DNA of 64,000 nucleotides from Candidatus Bathyarchaeia archaeon. Its GTDB lineage: Archaea > Thermoproteota > Bathyarchaeia > 40CM-2-53-6 > CALIRQ01. The position numbers and the translations under genes were made by a program. The first letter of the stretch is position 1, and every line of letters begins with the position of its first letter. The stretch covers positions 1 through 64,000 of the forward strand of contig JAWBRV010000008.1 in assembly GCA_038843675.1 (NCBI GenBank), in the 5' to 3' direction. Below, one piece after another: positions 17,881-27,180 of this stretch. The notes beneath the pieces were generated by a model. It saw only the letters and a program-made list of their open reading frames with translations. It was not told the DNA's origin and searched no databases.

Positions 17881-18843
17881 TCAAAGGGATTGTATGGCCC
17901 TCAATCGCTTCACTATGTTCGGATGGGTTGAGAATAGCTCCATAATCCTGTCCAATATCGTGATCTCTCTGGACATAACCTCCCTGACCAATTGCTCATC
18001 CCTGAGGCCCCCCACTCCATAAACCTCGCGGAAGTCCTCCTCGGCCCGATCCGGATCGGTTATGAAGAGGCACTTGAAGCTCCCATAGGCGCCACCCATT
18101 CGCCCAGCGCCCCCCCTCCACGTGAAGGCCACGATCTTCGCCAAGGCCTCCGATAACTTCCTCCGACCATCCTCTACAATGCTGACGCTATGGGCATCGG
18201 CGTAGTACTCCCTCAATCTGCTGAGGCCTAGGACTATTAGGTTCAGGATCCAGTATATGGCTATGCTCGCTATACCTATTAGGATCGCGGGCGAGCTGCT
18301 CCTCTCCCTATCCCTATATCCCCCGTACCAAGAGGAGTACATCAGGGAATACCCCAAGTAATAGAATATGGCCGGCAGGACGGATAGGAACATCATGAAT
18401 TGCACATCCCTATGCTTCAAGTGCCCAAGCTCATGGCCGATGACGGCCTCCACTTCCTCCCTCTCCAAGACATTCAGGAGGCCCTTGGTGACGGCGATCT
18501 TGGGCCCACTCAAAGGGGAGCCGTATGCGAAGGCGTTGGGGATGGGAATATTGGCCAGCATCAACTTTGGCGCCCTCAACCCGCTCTTGGCGCTCAGCTT
18601 CTTTACGACCTCGCTGAGCCAATGCCTCCCCTCCGGTATCTCCTCTGCCCTATATAGGGCGTCTATTAGATACGGCGCGATCAACCATTGCCCAAGGTTA
18701 AATAGGATTACCATGAAGATCAGGGATAATATATTCAAGGCACCAATTAGGCTCAGCAATACGGCCATGAAGAGCGTGGAGATAGCTATCAGCAAGGTCG
18801 TTGTGCCGAGGATCGTTAACCTGAGCTTTAGTAACCCGCCCAT
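17881..18843 (-). CDS. htpX: Membrane zinc metalloprotease HtpX (M48)
   Basis: M48B protease HtpX, 320 residues. Two N-terminal membrane helices, then the catalytic HELGH (in VIGHELGHLKHRD), two more hydrophobic segments, and a downstream glutamate in LREYYADAHS as third zinc ligand. It degrades damaged membrane proteins. Single gene, with 390 bases of non-coding DNA upstream. Confidence 0.93.
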   Translation of the reverse strand: MGGLLKLRLTILGTTTLLIAISTLFMAVLLSLIGALNILSLIFMVILFNLGQWLIAPYLIDALYRAEEIPEGRHWLSEVVKKLSAKSGLRAPKLMLANIPIPNAFAYGSPLSGPKIAVTKGLLNVLEREEVEAVIGHELGHLKHRDVQFMMFLSVLPAIFYYLGYSLMYSSWYGGYRDRERSSSPAILIGIASIAIYWILNLIVLGLSRLREYYADAHSVSIVEDGRRKLSEALAKIVAFTWRGGAGRMGGAYGSFKCLFITDPDRAEEDFREVYGVGGLRDEQLVREVMSREITILDRIMELFSTHPNIVKRLRAIQSL

Positions 18844-19232
18844 GGTAATTTCCCTTTTGAGAGACTATTGATTGACGCGCTCAAGGCGCTCCCTAAAAAA
18901 TTTTGCCCCCGAAGGGCGGAGCTATGTCAAAAGCATCAACTCGACGAGGCTCGATCCGGCGCGGGCTTGGCCGCGCACTAGGCCATTAACCTCATGATGA
19001 GGGATAGCAAGGACTAAGTTACAGCGCTATTTTTTACTCCAGCGGGAATAAAGGCCTGCCTCGCCTCTCTGGCTCTCAAATGGTTATTTTTAAATTTACT
19101 ATTTGTGGTTATTCTTAAGTATACTACCATTAAGCCTATTCGAAATTAAAACATTAATCGGTCCTCTGGTAAGCTCAAGCGACGTCTTTAAATACTAAAT
19201 ATAACAATCAGTTAAATGAGAAGGGGAAAGCT
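18844..19232. other. Intergenic region with a 19-base imperfect direct repeat
   Basis: No gene is seen. The right half is A+T-rich. Two copies of a 19-base element begin with TGGTTATT at 19081-19099 and 19106-19124 and agree at about 15 positions; both contain a T-rich TATA-like core. A TTTAAATA box at 19187-19194 is well placed to drive the gene at 19233. Confidence 0.5.
19187..19194 (+). promoter_or_regulatory. TATA box for the diaminopentanoate dehydrogenase-like gene
   Basis: TTTAAATA matches the archaeal TATA consensus. The start codon at 19233 is about 43 bases downstream, with a purine-rich Shine-Dalgarno-like run (GAAGGGGAAAG) between them. Confidence 0.55.
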
Positions 19233-20276
19233 ATGGATAATGAAGTTAAGGTAGTTATTTTTGGGCTCGGCCCAATGGGGAAAATGATCGCGAAGGGAAT
19301 CCTTGAGAAAAAGGGGATAAGGATCATTGGCGCCGTCGATATACTCAAGGACATCGTTGGAAAGGATTTGGGGGAGGTCTTGGAGCTAGGTAAGAACCTA
19401 GGGGTGACGGTTACGGATGACGCCGAGGGGCTCCTCTCCAAGGTCAAGGCGGACTTGGCCATAATAGCAACCAAATCCTACTTGAAGGACGTTTATCCGC
19501 AAATAGCCTTATGCGTCAAGGCTGGAATTAATGTGATATCGACTTGTGAGGAACTCGCGTATCCATATTATAAACATCCGGAGCTCTCGGCTGAGATCGA
19601 TGCGATGGCTAAGGAACATGGCGTAACAATTTTGGGGACGGGCATAAATCCCGGCTACTTGATGGATGCCCTCCCAATAACCCTCACGGGGGTTTGCCAG
19701 CGCGTCGATTCCATAAAGGTCGTGAGGATGATGGACTCGTCGAAGCGCAGGATCCCATACCAGAAGAAGATAGGCACCGGCCTAAGCCCCGAGGAGTTCA
19801 GAAGGGCGATAGAAAGCGGCAGCATAACGGGCCATGTGGGCTTGGTGGAGTCGATAGCGATGATAGCATCGGCCCTTGGATGGAAGCTCGATGCCATAAG
19901 GGAGTTTCCGCCCGAGCCGGTATTGGCCGATAGGGAGCTGAGGACGCCTTATACGACCGTCAAGCCCGGCCAAGTGGCGGGCCTAAAGAGCGTGGCGCAT
20001 GGAATGAGGAATGGCAAGCCCGTTATCGTCTTGGAGTTCATCTCCCACGCTGGCGTCGAGGAGGAGTATGAGTCCGTCACGATAGAGGGGGTCCCGAACA
20101 TAAGCGAGAAGATAGCTGGGGGCGTCCATGGCGATATTGGGACAGTGGGCGTCATAACGAACATGATCCCCAAGGTTCTCAACGCCCCTCCCGGATTGGT
20201 CACGATGAAGGATCTGCCTTTGCCATCGGCCGTCACCGAGGACCTGAGGGTCTACCTCAATTGGAGGAAATCCTGA
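19233..20276 (+). CDS. 2,4-diaminopentanoate dehydrogenase-like / dihydrodipicolinate reductase-fold enzyme
   Basis: A 347-residue NAD(P)-dependent dehydrogenase. Rossmann motif FGLGPMG at about 10-16, then ATKSYL and the GTGINPGYLMD segment found in 2,4-diaminopentanoate dehydrogenase and relatives in amino-acid catabolism. The known enzyme (Ord) oxidises 2,4-diaminopentanoate during ornithine fermentation; none of the other ornithine genes is visible here, so the real substrate may be another amino acid. It is convergent with the D-glutamate-cyclase-domain gene, 9 bases away. Confidence 0.72.
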   Translation: MDNEVKVVIFGLGPMGKMIAKGILEKKGIRIIGAVDILKDIVGKDLGEVLELGKNLGVTVTDDAEGLLSKVKADLAIIATKSYLKDVYPQIALCVKAGINVISTCEELAYPYYKHPELSAEIDAMAKEHGVTILGTGINPGYLMDALPITLTGVCQRVDSIKVVRMMDSSKRRIPYQKKIGTGLSPEEFRRAIESGSITGHVGLVESIAMIASALGWKLDAIREFPPEPVLADRELRTPYTTVKPGQVAGLKSVAHGMRNGKPVIVLEFISHAGVEEEYESVTIEGVPNISEKIAGGVHGDIGTVGVITNMIPKVLNAPPGLVTMKDLPLPSAVTEDLRVYLNWRKS

Positions 20277-20285
20277 AGATCCATT

Positions 20286-21275
20286 TCACTTTCCTATAAA
20301 GCCCTCAAGCACCCTTATTATCGATGAATGAACCTTCATGGGAACCCCATCGACCGAAAGCTGCGGCTTTCCGGTAACGCCATCGACAGCCCCCGCCTCC
20401 AATGCATATTTAAGCATTTTTTCCTCCTCCTCGGGCGTATGAAGCGCCTCACCCTTCCCAGTCAATTCGGCGATGCAAGCCTCTATTCCATAGGCTCCCC
20501 AATTTGAGATCGATGCCACAACCAACTCATCGACCCTCGATTCGGCAGCGATCCCGCCTTTACATGGGCATTGGCAAACCTTTGCATAAGGGACGAATTT
20601 TTCCACGGCGCTCTTTATGTTCCCCATCCCAACTTCATTCCCACCGTCCCCAATCCCCACAGTTAAAATCCTGCGATTGCGAGCCCCCTCAATCAGCGGC
20701 TCTATCTTAGCATGAAATGGGCTTATGTTAATCCCCTTCATCGTGTGATATTCGCCCTTGGCGTTCCTTCCAGCCTTCTCTATCGCGAGGACAAAAGAAG
20801 GAGCGAACTTATCTAGTATCCTTTCCGCCTCAACCCTAGCTTCCCGCAATTCCGATGGAAAGCTTAGAACAAGGGCTGATTTTTTATCTGCAGGATCGAA
20901 CGCATCCTCGTCCTTTTTCACATCCATTCCTAATGCGCGCAAGGTTGAAGTCATTATTCCCCTTGACGGCTCCTCCGTAATGAGAATCGAGCCAACGTCA
21001 AACGCTACTGATAAGGATTTGGCTAAAGCAGCGGCTCCGAGGGGACCATCCGTTTCCTGTATTTTTTGTGGTAGAACTATAAAGCCAGTCGTTATAACAA
21101 CTGATCCGCCCTTTTTAACTGCCTCCTTAAGGCTTCTAGCAACCCTTAAGGCAATGGGACCACTAGCCAATTCTCGGGTAGCATTATAAAGATTGTATAT
21201 CACTCCCCTAGCCCTAATGTCTAAGGTAATCAGCCTATCGATTCCCTCCCCGATATATTCTATATTTTTTTCCAT
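20286..21275 (-). CDS. D-glutamate cyclase-like C-terminal domain protein (DUF4392)
   Basis: A 329-residue protein with the DUF4392 / D-glutamate cyclase C-terminal domain. Diagnostic segments are the early DGPLGAAALAKSL, AGRNAKGEYHTMKG near the middle, and GIGDGGNEVGMGN, the most conserved motif of the family. The mammalian relative DGLUCY turns D-glutamate into 5-oxoproline. Together with the adjoining amino-acid importer, dehydrogenase and racemase-family genes, it points to D-amino-acid or cyclic-amide catabolism, which is inference. Confidence 0.75.
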   Translation of the reverse strand: MEKNIEYIGEGIDRLITLDIRARGVIYNLYNATRELASGPIALRVARSLKEAVKKGGSVVITTGFIVLPQKIQETDGPLGAAALAKSLSVAFDVGSILITEEPSRGIMTSTLRALGMDVKKDEDAFDPADKKSALVLSFPSELREARVEAERILDKFAPSFVLAIEKAGRNAKGEYHTMKGINISPFHAKIEPLIEGARNRRILTVGIGDGGNEVGMGNIKSAVEKFVPYAKVCQCPCKGGIAAESRVDELVVASISNWGAYGIEACIAELTGKGEALHTPEEEEKMLKYALEAGAVDGVTGKPQLSVDGVPMKVHSSIIRVLEGFIGK

Positions 21276-21401
21276 AATCGTCCCAACAATTGGTATTGTT
21301 AACAGTTATTTAAACTTCCCCAATCATATTGCCGACAAATAGGCTTTCCCAATGGAGACATCGCCAAATCTTTTGAATAGATTCTCAAGCGCATTTGCCC
21401 C

Positions 21402-22106
21402 TCATATGCCCAAGTATGATTTTTTCATATATTCGTTATTCAAAAGGTGCTTTCCGGAGTCGCTCAACACAATCCTTCCAGTTTCCATCACATACCCCCT
21501 ATCGGCAATTTCTAGCGCACGCCAAACATTTTGCTCCACTAAAAGGATTGTGATACCTTGCCTATTTATTTCCCTGAGCAATTCGAAAACTTGGGCTACT
21601 ATTTTGGGAGCCAATCCAAGAGACGGTTCATCGAGCATCAATAGCTTTGGTTGTGACATTAAACCCCGCGCTATTGCCAACATCTGTTGCTCCCCCCCGC
21701 TCAGAGTTCCGGCTATTTGTTTCTTTCTCTCTTTCAAAATTGGGAAGAGTTCATATATCCATTTTAGGGTTTCATCCCTAGCCTTCCTCGCCTTTGGTGT
21801 GATAGCTCCCAGCTTCAAATTTTCCTCAACGGTTAAGCGAGTGAATAGCATTCTCCCCTCTGGAATTAAGGCTATGCCTTTTTTTACCCTCTCATGAGGC
21901 GGAATTTTCGATATATCTTCCCCAGAGAAAATAATTGTACCATTTTTTGGATACATGAGTCCTGCAAGCACCCTAAGCGTAGTAGTCTTCCCCGCTCCAT
22001 TTGAACCAACTATTACAATTACCTCCCCCTCTTTTACGTAGAAGGATATATTCCACAAAACTTGGACATCTCCATAGGAGGCGCTAAGGCCTTCAACGCT
22101 AAGCAT
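21402..22106 (-). CDS. livF: Branched-chain amino acid ABC transporter ATPase LivF
   Basis: ABC ATPase, 234 residues. Walker A GSNGAGKTT, signature LSGGEQQ, Walker B LLMLDEPSLGLAP. The SLGLAP ending is typical of LivF. It overlaps livG by 8 bases. Last gene of livK-H-M-G-F. The operon imports branched-chain or other amino acids or amides; specificity resides in LivK. Confidence 0.93.
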   Translation of the reverse strand: MLSVEGLSASYGDVQVLWNISFYVKEGEVIVIVGSNGAGKTTTLRVLAGLMYPKNGTIIFSGEDISKIPPHERVKKGIALIPEGRMLFTRLTVEENLKLGAITPKARKARDETLKWIYELFPILKERKKQIAGTLSGGEQQMLAIARGLMSQPKLLMLDEPSLGLAPKIVAQVFELLREINRQGITILLVEQNVWRALEIADRGYVMETGRIVLSDSGKHLLNNEYMKKSYLGI

Positions 22107-22821
22107 ATCTCTCCCCCAAATAAGCTTCGATAACTTTCTGGTTCTCGGCGATCTCCCTTGGCCTACCTTCAGCTATCTTCTCGCCATGATGCAACACTAT
22201 GATCCTATCAGCGATCGACATGATCAACCGCATCACATGTTCCACAACAAATAGCGTTATTCCGGCCTCCCGTATCCTTCTCAATAAGCCAACGATCTCA
22301 TCAATCTCCACGGGATTCAAACCAGCCACGACTTCATCCAACAATAATAATCTTGGCTTGGTAGCTAACGCAGATGCTAATCCAAGGCGCTTGCGATCCA
22401 CGATCGTCAAGCTATGGGCCGGGATGTTTTTCTTCTTCATTAAGCCTGTGAACTCAAGTACTTCCATGGCGATGCGCTTTGCCTCTTTCACATCCCTTGC
22501 TTTACATAGCGCGCCGGTTATTACGCTATCCAGAACGCTCATGCTATGAAAGGCTCTTACAACTTGGAAGGTCCTAGCGATGCCTTTCCTCGCAATAATA
22601 TGTGGAACTAAGTTGGTGATATCCTCTCCATCAAATATCACCGATCCCGCATCTGGGGAATGGAAGCCCGTGATGCAGTTGAACAGCGTAGTCTTTCCAG
22701 CCCCATTTGGGCCGATTAATCCCAAGATCTCCCCTTCTTTCACGTTCAAGCTCACATTACTAAGGGCTACCAACCCCTCAAAGCGCTTTGTCAAACCCCT
22801 CACTTCTAATATATCGGTCAT
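22099..22821 (-). CDS. livG: Branched-chain amino acid ABC transporter ATPase LivG
   Basis: ABC ATPase, 240 residues, with Walker A GPNGAGKTT and Walker B LLLLDEVVAGLNP, the LivG form. The ABC signature reads as HSLTIVDRKRL, in which the usual LSxGxQ is replaced by LTIVDRK; LivG proteins often have LSYGxQR here, so this is a divergent version. It overlaps livM by 4 bases. Confidence 0.92.
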   Translation of the reverse strand: MTDILEVRGLTKRFEGLVALSNVSLNVKEGEILGLIGPNGAGKTTLFNCITGFHSPDAGSVIFDGEDITNLVPHIIARKGIARTFQVVRAFHSMSVLDSVITGALCKARDVKEAKRIAMEVLEFTGLMKKKNIPAHSLTIVDRKRLGLASALATKPRLLLLDEVVAGLNPVEIDEIVGLLRRIREAGITLFVVEHVMRLIMSIADRIIVLHHGEKIAEGRPREIAENQKVIEAYLGERYA

Positions 22822-23825
22822 TCGGACCCCTCCGTAGGATATGGTAGGGCGCTAAGGATTTTGGCATAGGCCTTATCAAACCATTCAACAACCCCCCGAG
22901 GTCGCAGTATTGCTACCAATACCATGAGCACGCCCGCTACAACGTAATCCAGCCCAGCCCTTTTAGTATAGGCGATCACATATGCGCGAGTGAATTCGTG
23001 AATTGGCTGAATTATTGCGGCCCCGATGATCGGCCCAGCGATCGTGCCCATTCCACCAACCACGGGCCCTATGAGTATCTCGGTGGACATCCCGACTGGC
23101 ATGACAGTATCCGGAGCTATATAGAGAACGTACTGTGCATAGAACGTGCCAGCAAATCCAGTGAGGCCAGCGCTTATGATCATCGCTAGGAGCTTATATT
23201 TGAAAGTATTGATGCCCAAACTTTCTGCCATCGCCTCATCATCCTTTATAGCAACAAAGTAGTAGCCAAGCCTTGATCTAACTATTTTTAACTCGATTAA
23301 GATAATTGACAATAGCATGGCTAGCGCAATGTAATAATAAGGTAGCCTATTAACATGGAATTGAAAGTCATACCAAGAATCTGGAACAACGGGCATTAAA
23401 AGCCCCCATGCCCCTCCCATATCGGCCCAGTTTATGAAAATCACCCTTACTATTTCAGAGAGCGCTATCGTCGCTATAACTAGATAATGTCCTCCAAGGC
23501 CAAACCTGAAGAGAAATGCCCCACAGAATGCGCCGTAGGATGCCGCTAACAAAGCTCCAAGGAACATGCCAGCCCAAGGGGTTATTCCGTAGAGCATGTA
23601 AAGGGCGGTGGAAACATAAGCCCCTATTCCAAAGAAGGCGGAGTGACCCCACGCTAACTTCCCGGTATATCCGCATAAAATATTCCAAGCGGATCCCAAA
23701 TATGAAAATAAGGCGATCATGGTCATGACGTGAAGGAAAAATGGAGGCAAAAATGGTGGTATTATCGCCGCCATCATAAGAACGAGAAGGGGAAGATAGA
23801 GCTTCGGTGATAACTGAATCTTCAT
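22818..23825 (-). CDS. livM: Branched-chain amino acid ABC transporter permease LivM
   Basis: Permease of the LivM family, 335 residues, with 9-10 membrane helices. The segment GHSAFFGIGAY and the cytoplasmic coupling loop AIKDDEAMAESLGI are the family hallmarks. It follows livH by 6 bases and is coupled to livG. Confidence 0.93.
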   Translation of the reverse strand: MKIQLSPKLYLPLLVLMMAAIIPPFLPPFFLHVMTMIALFSYLGSAWNILCGYTGKLAWGHSAFFGIGAYVSTALYMLYGITPWAGMFLGALLAASYGAFCGAFLFRFGLGGHYLVIATIALSEIVRVIFINWADMGGAWGLLMPVVPDSWYDFQFHVNRLPYYYIALAMLLSIILIELKIVRSRLGYYFVAIKDDEAMAESLGINTFKYKLLAMIISAGLTGFAGTFYAQYVLYIAPDTVMPVGMSTEILIGPVVGGMGTIAGPIIGAAIIQPIHEFTRAYVIAYTKRAGLDYVVAGVLMVLVAILRPRGVVEWFDKAYAKILSALPYPTEGSE

Positions 23826-23831
23826 TACATC

Positions 23832-24707
23832 CTACACCTTCTTCTCGCCAAAAATCCCGGTGGGCTTAATAGCGAGTACTATCAAAAATACCGCCATGTA
23901 AATGGCTTCCTTCCATGAAGGACTCAGGACAAAAGCCCCGACGCCCTCCGAGAACCCCACAATCAATCCACCCGCTATTGAAGCTAAAACGTTGCCGCAA
24001 CCGCCCAGAACTACGACGACGAACATCCTGAGCAAGAAAACCGATCCGACAGTGGGGTATATGTAGTAGAAAGTGGAGGTGAGAACTCCAGCTATCCCTG
24101 CGCAGGCTACGCCTATCCCAAAAACTATTGCATATACTCTTTTAACGTTTATGCCCATCAACATTGCCGCCTCTCTATTTTGGCTCGTTGCGCGTATTAT
24201 TCTCCCGAAATCCGTCTTTGTTAGAATGAAGTAGAGTATAGCTATTATTAGTAGCGAACTTGCAAACGCTACTAATCTTGGAAAACTTAGGGATATGAAT
24301 CCGACATCTATGGTGGAGGTCGTGTACTCCGTCCAGATCATTCTATAGTCCTCCCTCCAGAACAATAGCGCCAAGTTCTGGATGGCATACCCTAGACCAA
24401 TCGTGGCAATCGCTTGGATAAAGAGCGGGGCTCCGAGCAACCTATCTATTACGACTCTTTGGGTGAGCATGCCCACCGCGAATAGAAGAGGTACTGCGAT
24501 GAAGGTCGCTAAAAGGGGATGGGCTCCATATAGTTCGAACATCCAAAAGCCAATATACATGGCGATCATCATCATGTCCGCTTGAGCGCAATTGATCACG
24601 TCCATGACCCCATATATCACATTAAAGCCGGCGGCAATTAAGGCGTAAACTCCTCCAAGGAGTAAAGCGTTCGCTATCACTTGCACAGGCGTCGCTATTT
24701 CCGCCAC
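23832..24707 (-). CDS. livH: Branched-chain amino acid ABC transporter permease LivH
   Basis: Permease of the LivH family, 291 residues and about eight helices. GGVYALIAAGFNVIYGVM near the N-terminus and the coupling loop RATSQNREAAMLMGINV are typical. Partner of LivM. Starts 27 bases after livK. Confidence 0.93.
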   Translation of the reverse strand: MAEIATPVQVIANALLLGGVYALIAAGFNVIYGVMDVINCAQADMMMIAMYIGFWMFELYGAHPLLATFIAVPLLFAVGMLTQRVVIDRLLGAPLFIQAIATIGLGYAIQNLALLFWREDYRMIWTEYTTSTIDVGFISLSFPRLVAFASSLLIIAILYFILTKTDFGRIIRATSQNREAAMLMGINVKRVYAIVFGIGVACAGIAGVLTSTFYYIYPTVGSVFLLRMFVVVVLGGCGNVLASIAGGLIVGFSEGVGAFVLSPSWKEAIYMAVFLIVLAIKPTGIFGEKKV

Positions 24708-24733
24708 TCGAGTTCAGCCCTCGTCGAAAGTCG

Positions 24734-26023
24734 TTAACTCCAAGGCGCCTTAACTGGCCACTTGTAAGGGGTTGTTGCGATCGTAAATGGCCATACCGTG
24801 CGCGCCTTTCCATCTAAGATTTGGACGATGATCCCCACCCCCTTAATATTTTGGCCGGTGTCATCGAATTTTATCCCCTTCCACGGCATCGGCACCTTTT
24901 CCTCGGGCCAATCGGTGGCCTTGAAGGCCTTTTGGATATCCTCAGGCTTTGTGGATCCCGCCCTCTCAAGAACGTCCACCAGCAATAAGGCTGCGGTATA
25001 GGCTCGCGCCATCGTCCCATCCATATCATATCCATAACGAGCTTTGAATTTGTTGTTTGCCTCCTTTATTGCGGGCTTCACGGCTCCAAGATCGGCACAG
25101 AATACTTCTCGGCTGAATACATAATCCGCGGCCTTTCCAAGGGTCTTAACATAATCCGGATGTATATGGCCCGCATCGTTGGCAATCCACAGCTTCGGCC
25201 AATATCCCAATTCCTTAAACGTCTTAGTAAATAATATCGCATCGGATAGATAAGAAGCCTGCATTAGGACATCATGCTCGGTAGCCTTGAGCTTCAGGAC
25301 CTCCGATGATAGATCGGTGGCTCCGGCTGGATAAGGCAAATCCAGCACTATTTGATACCCCAATGTGGGCGCGTATTCCTTTATAACCTTGGCAGAATCT
25401 ATGCCCCATAAGGTGTTTTCATATACGATTGCAATTTTCTTTAGGGATACGCCCTCTTTCTTCTCTATATCGGCCACCATATCGACCATGTTCTTAACGA
25501 GAATGGCATCATGCGGCGTCGTCCTGAAGAACCATTTAAAACCCCGAGCGGTAAGTCCTGGAGAAGTCGAATCTGGGTTCAGGAACGGTATACCATATCT
25601 TTCAGCGACTTCGCTACATGTGGCTGTCACGGCGCTCTGATATGCTCCCACCAAGACGTGAACCTTGGTCTCAGTTATGAGCCTCTCAGCCTCGGCGGCA
25701 CCGGTCTTCGGATCGCCTTTGGTATCTCCGAGGACTAGTTCTATTCTAGCTCCCCCGAGCGACTTTATGCCTCCGGCGGCGTTTACTTCGTCTATCACCA
25801 AATCGAATGCATTCACTTGATCCCTGCCTATAAGGGCCAATGCACCGGTAACCGGCCATAGAAGGCCCACTTTTATAACAGGTTTTGGAGCTGGAGGGGG
25901 TGGGCCGGGGGGTGGAAGCGTAGCATAATAAGCTATCCCAACGATTGCTATGATGACGATGATCCCTATCAAGATTGTGGCTTGGGTCTTTGTAATAGCC
26001 GATTTAGAAAGAATTTTCTTCAT
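24734..26023 (-). CDS. livK: Amino-acid ABC transporter substrate-binding protein (LivK family)
   Basis: Periplasmic-binding-fold receptor of the Leu/Ile/Val family, about 429 residues. An N-terminal hydrophobic helix and a proline-rich linker (LPPPGPPPP) anchor and space the receptor, as in archaeal binding proteins. The mature part starts with IKVGLLWPVTGALA. ATG 26023 (or the adjacent 26026) is chosen over a longer frame because the TATA box at 26053-26060 predicts transcription from about 26030. Ligand specificity cannot be read; context suggests an amino acid or derivative. Confidence 0.88.
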   Translation of the reverse strand: MKKILSKSAITKTQATILIGIIVIIAIVGIAYYATLPPPGPPPPAPKPVIKVGLLWPVTGALALIGRDQVNAFDLVIDEVNAAGGIKSLGGARIELVLGDTKGDPKTGAAEAERLITETKVHVLVGAYQSAVTATCSEVAERYGIPFLNPDSTSPGLTARGFKWFFRTTPHDAILVKNMVDMVADIEKKEGVSLKKIAIVYENTLWGIDSAKVIKEYAPTLGYQIVLDLPYPAGATDLSSEVLKLKATEHDVLMQASYLSDAILFTKTFKELGYWPKLWIANDAGHIHPDYVKTLGKAADYVFSREVFCADLGAVKPAIKEANNKFKARYGYDMDGTMARAYTAALLLVDVLERAGSTKPEDIQKAFKATDWPEEKVPMPWKGIKFDDTGQNIKGVGIIVQILDGKARTVWPFTIATTPYKWPVKAPWS

Positions 26024-26052
26024 CATTTCATTAATAAAGTGAAAGAGGAAGT

Positions 26053-26060
26053 ATTTAAAT
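26053..26060 (-). promoter_or_regulatory. TATA box of the liv operon
   Basis: ATTTAAAT, about 30 bases upstream of the livK ATG on the minus strand, within TATTTAAATATTT. The spacing predicts an almost leaderless livK mRNA. Confidence 0.55.
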
Positions 26061-26080
26061 ATTTCGGTCAATGAAAATAA

Positions 26081-26326
26081 TTTCTGGGAAGCGTTTGTGG
26101 AATTATAAACGCTTACAACGCCGTCCCCACGAATAACGGAACCCTCCTTGCGAGTGTATGGAACGGCCTTAAGAAGGCTGGGCTTAAACCTAGGATGATC
26201 GTGGCAACATCTCCCAATACCAGTTTGGCTGAAAGCATAGCCAGATTAAATAGATTCGATGGCGAGATCGTGTTACTAATAACTGATACCGCCCTGAAAT
26301 TTCCAACAAATCTTGGACAATCCTAA
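26081..26326 (+). pseudogene. Unidentified gene remnant with no start codon
   Basis: The frame from 26081 to the TAA at 26324 is open for 81 codons. It reads like a real protein C-terminus (segments NNGTLLASVWNGLKKAGLK, RMIVATSPNTSLAESI, DGEIVLLITDTALKFP) but has an in-frame stop just before it and no upstream start. A second protein-like stretch (NYGVHLVNDEEVKG) follows near 26385-26426. The fragment abuts the liv promoter, which suggests truncation by rearrangement. I do not recognise the family. Confidence 0.4.
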
Positions 26327-26478
26327 AAATACAAACTTTTCAATTATGGCATTAACATCTAAAAGCCCCTCGTAAGCTTTACTTCAATTATGGAGTCCAC
26401 TTAGTTAACGATGAGGAAGTCAAGGGGCGTTCTCGACGACCTTCCACCTCCTCCTCTATATGGTCATCAGCCACCCCT

Positions 26479-27180
26479 TTAATGTCTCTCAAGTAATTCT
26501 CCATAACCCTTAATTTTCATAGAAATGCCTATCTTTTTAAGCATAGCCCAAAGCGTTGCCGTGTTGCTCGAGATGACTGGTCTTTTGAGCTTCTCCTCAA
26601 GATCTTTAATCACTTTTATAGTTGGAAAATTGGTGCAACTTATAAAGATCCCATCGGCTTTATCCCAATCCAAATTCATAACCAAATCATGGACTACTTC
26701 GCTCTTTACCCTTCCTATTTCAAGGTTATCCGATAATTGTAATCCCTTTAAGTCCACGATACTGAATCCGTTCTCAATTAGAAATTTTTCCTCCAAATCA
26801 TTAATCTCGGAAATATATGGCGTTGCTACAGAAACATTCTTTATATTCATCTCCTTTAAAGCACTCACGACAGCTCCTGCTGTCGCTACAGCTGGCTTTC
26901 CGGAAGCTCTTTGGATTCTTTCCTCAATCATTTTATCATGACCCAATCCCCTAAATAAGCTCCCACTGGTACATCCATATCCGATCACCTCCACATCAGC
27001 ATCTGCCAACTTAATAGCCTCCTCTTCTATCCCCGCCTCCATTTCTGCCAAGCTCTCGAGATCCACTCTTTTGAGCCTTAATCGTCCCGTATGAATTGTG
27101 AAGCTGTGCGGCAACATCATACGAAACTCATACTCCATGGTTGTGTTTGAAGATGGAATTATTAAACCCAGCCGAGTCAA
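26479..27180 (-). CDS. Asp/Glu racemase-superfamily protein, maleate cis-trans isomerase-like
   Basis: A 233-residue protein of the maleate isomerase / arylmalonate decarboxylase branch of the Asp/Glu racemase superfamily. Family start LGLIIPSSNTTME, and the two catalytic cysteines in IGYGCTSGS and IFISCTNF. Members isomerise maleate to fumarate, racemise or decarboxylate. Lying beside the Liv importer, a D-glutamate-cyclase-domain protein and a diaminopentanoate dehydrogenase-like gene, it may process an imported amino or dicarboxylic acid. Transcribed alone toward the liv operon. Confidence 0.82.
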   Translation of the reverse strand: MTRLGLIIPSSNTTMEYEFRMMLPHSFTIHTGRLRLKRVDLESLAEMEAGIEEEAIKLADADVEVIGYGCTSGSLFRGLGHDKMIEERIQRASGKPAVATAGAVVSALKEMNIKNVSVATPYISEINDLEEKFLIENGFSIVDLKGLQLSDNLEIGRVKSEVVHDLVMNLDWDKADGIFISCTNFPTIKVIKDLEEKLKRPVISSNTATLWAMLKKIGISMKIKGYGELLERH

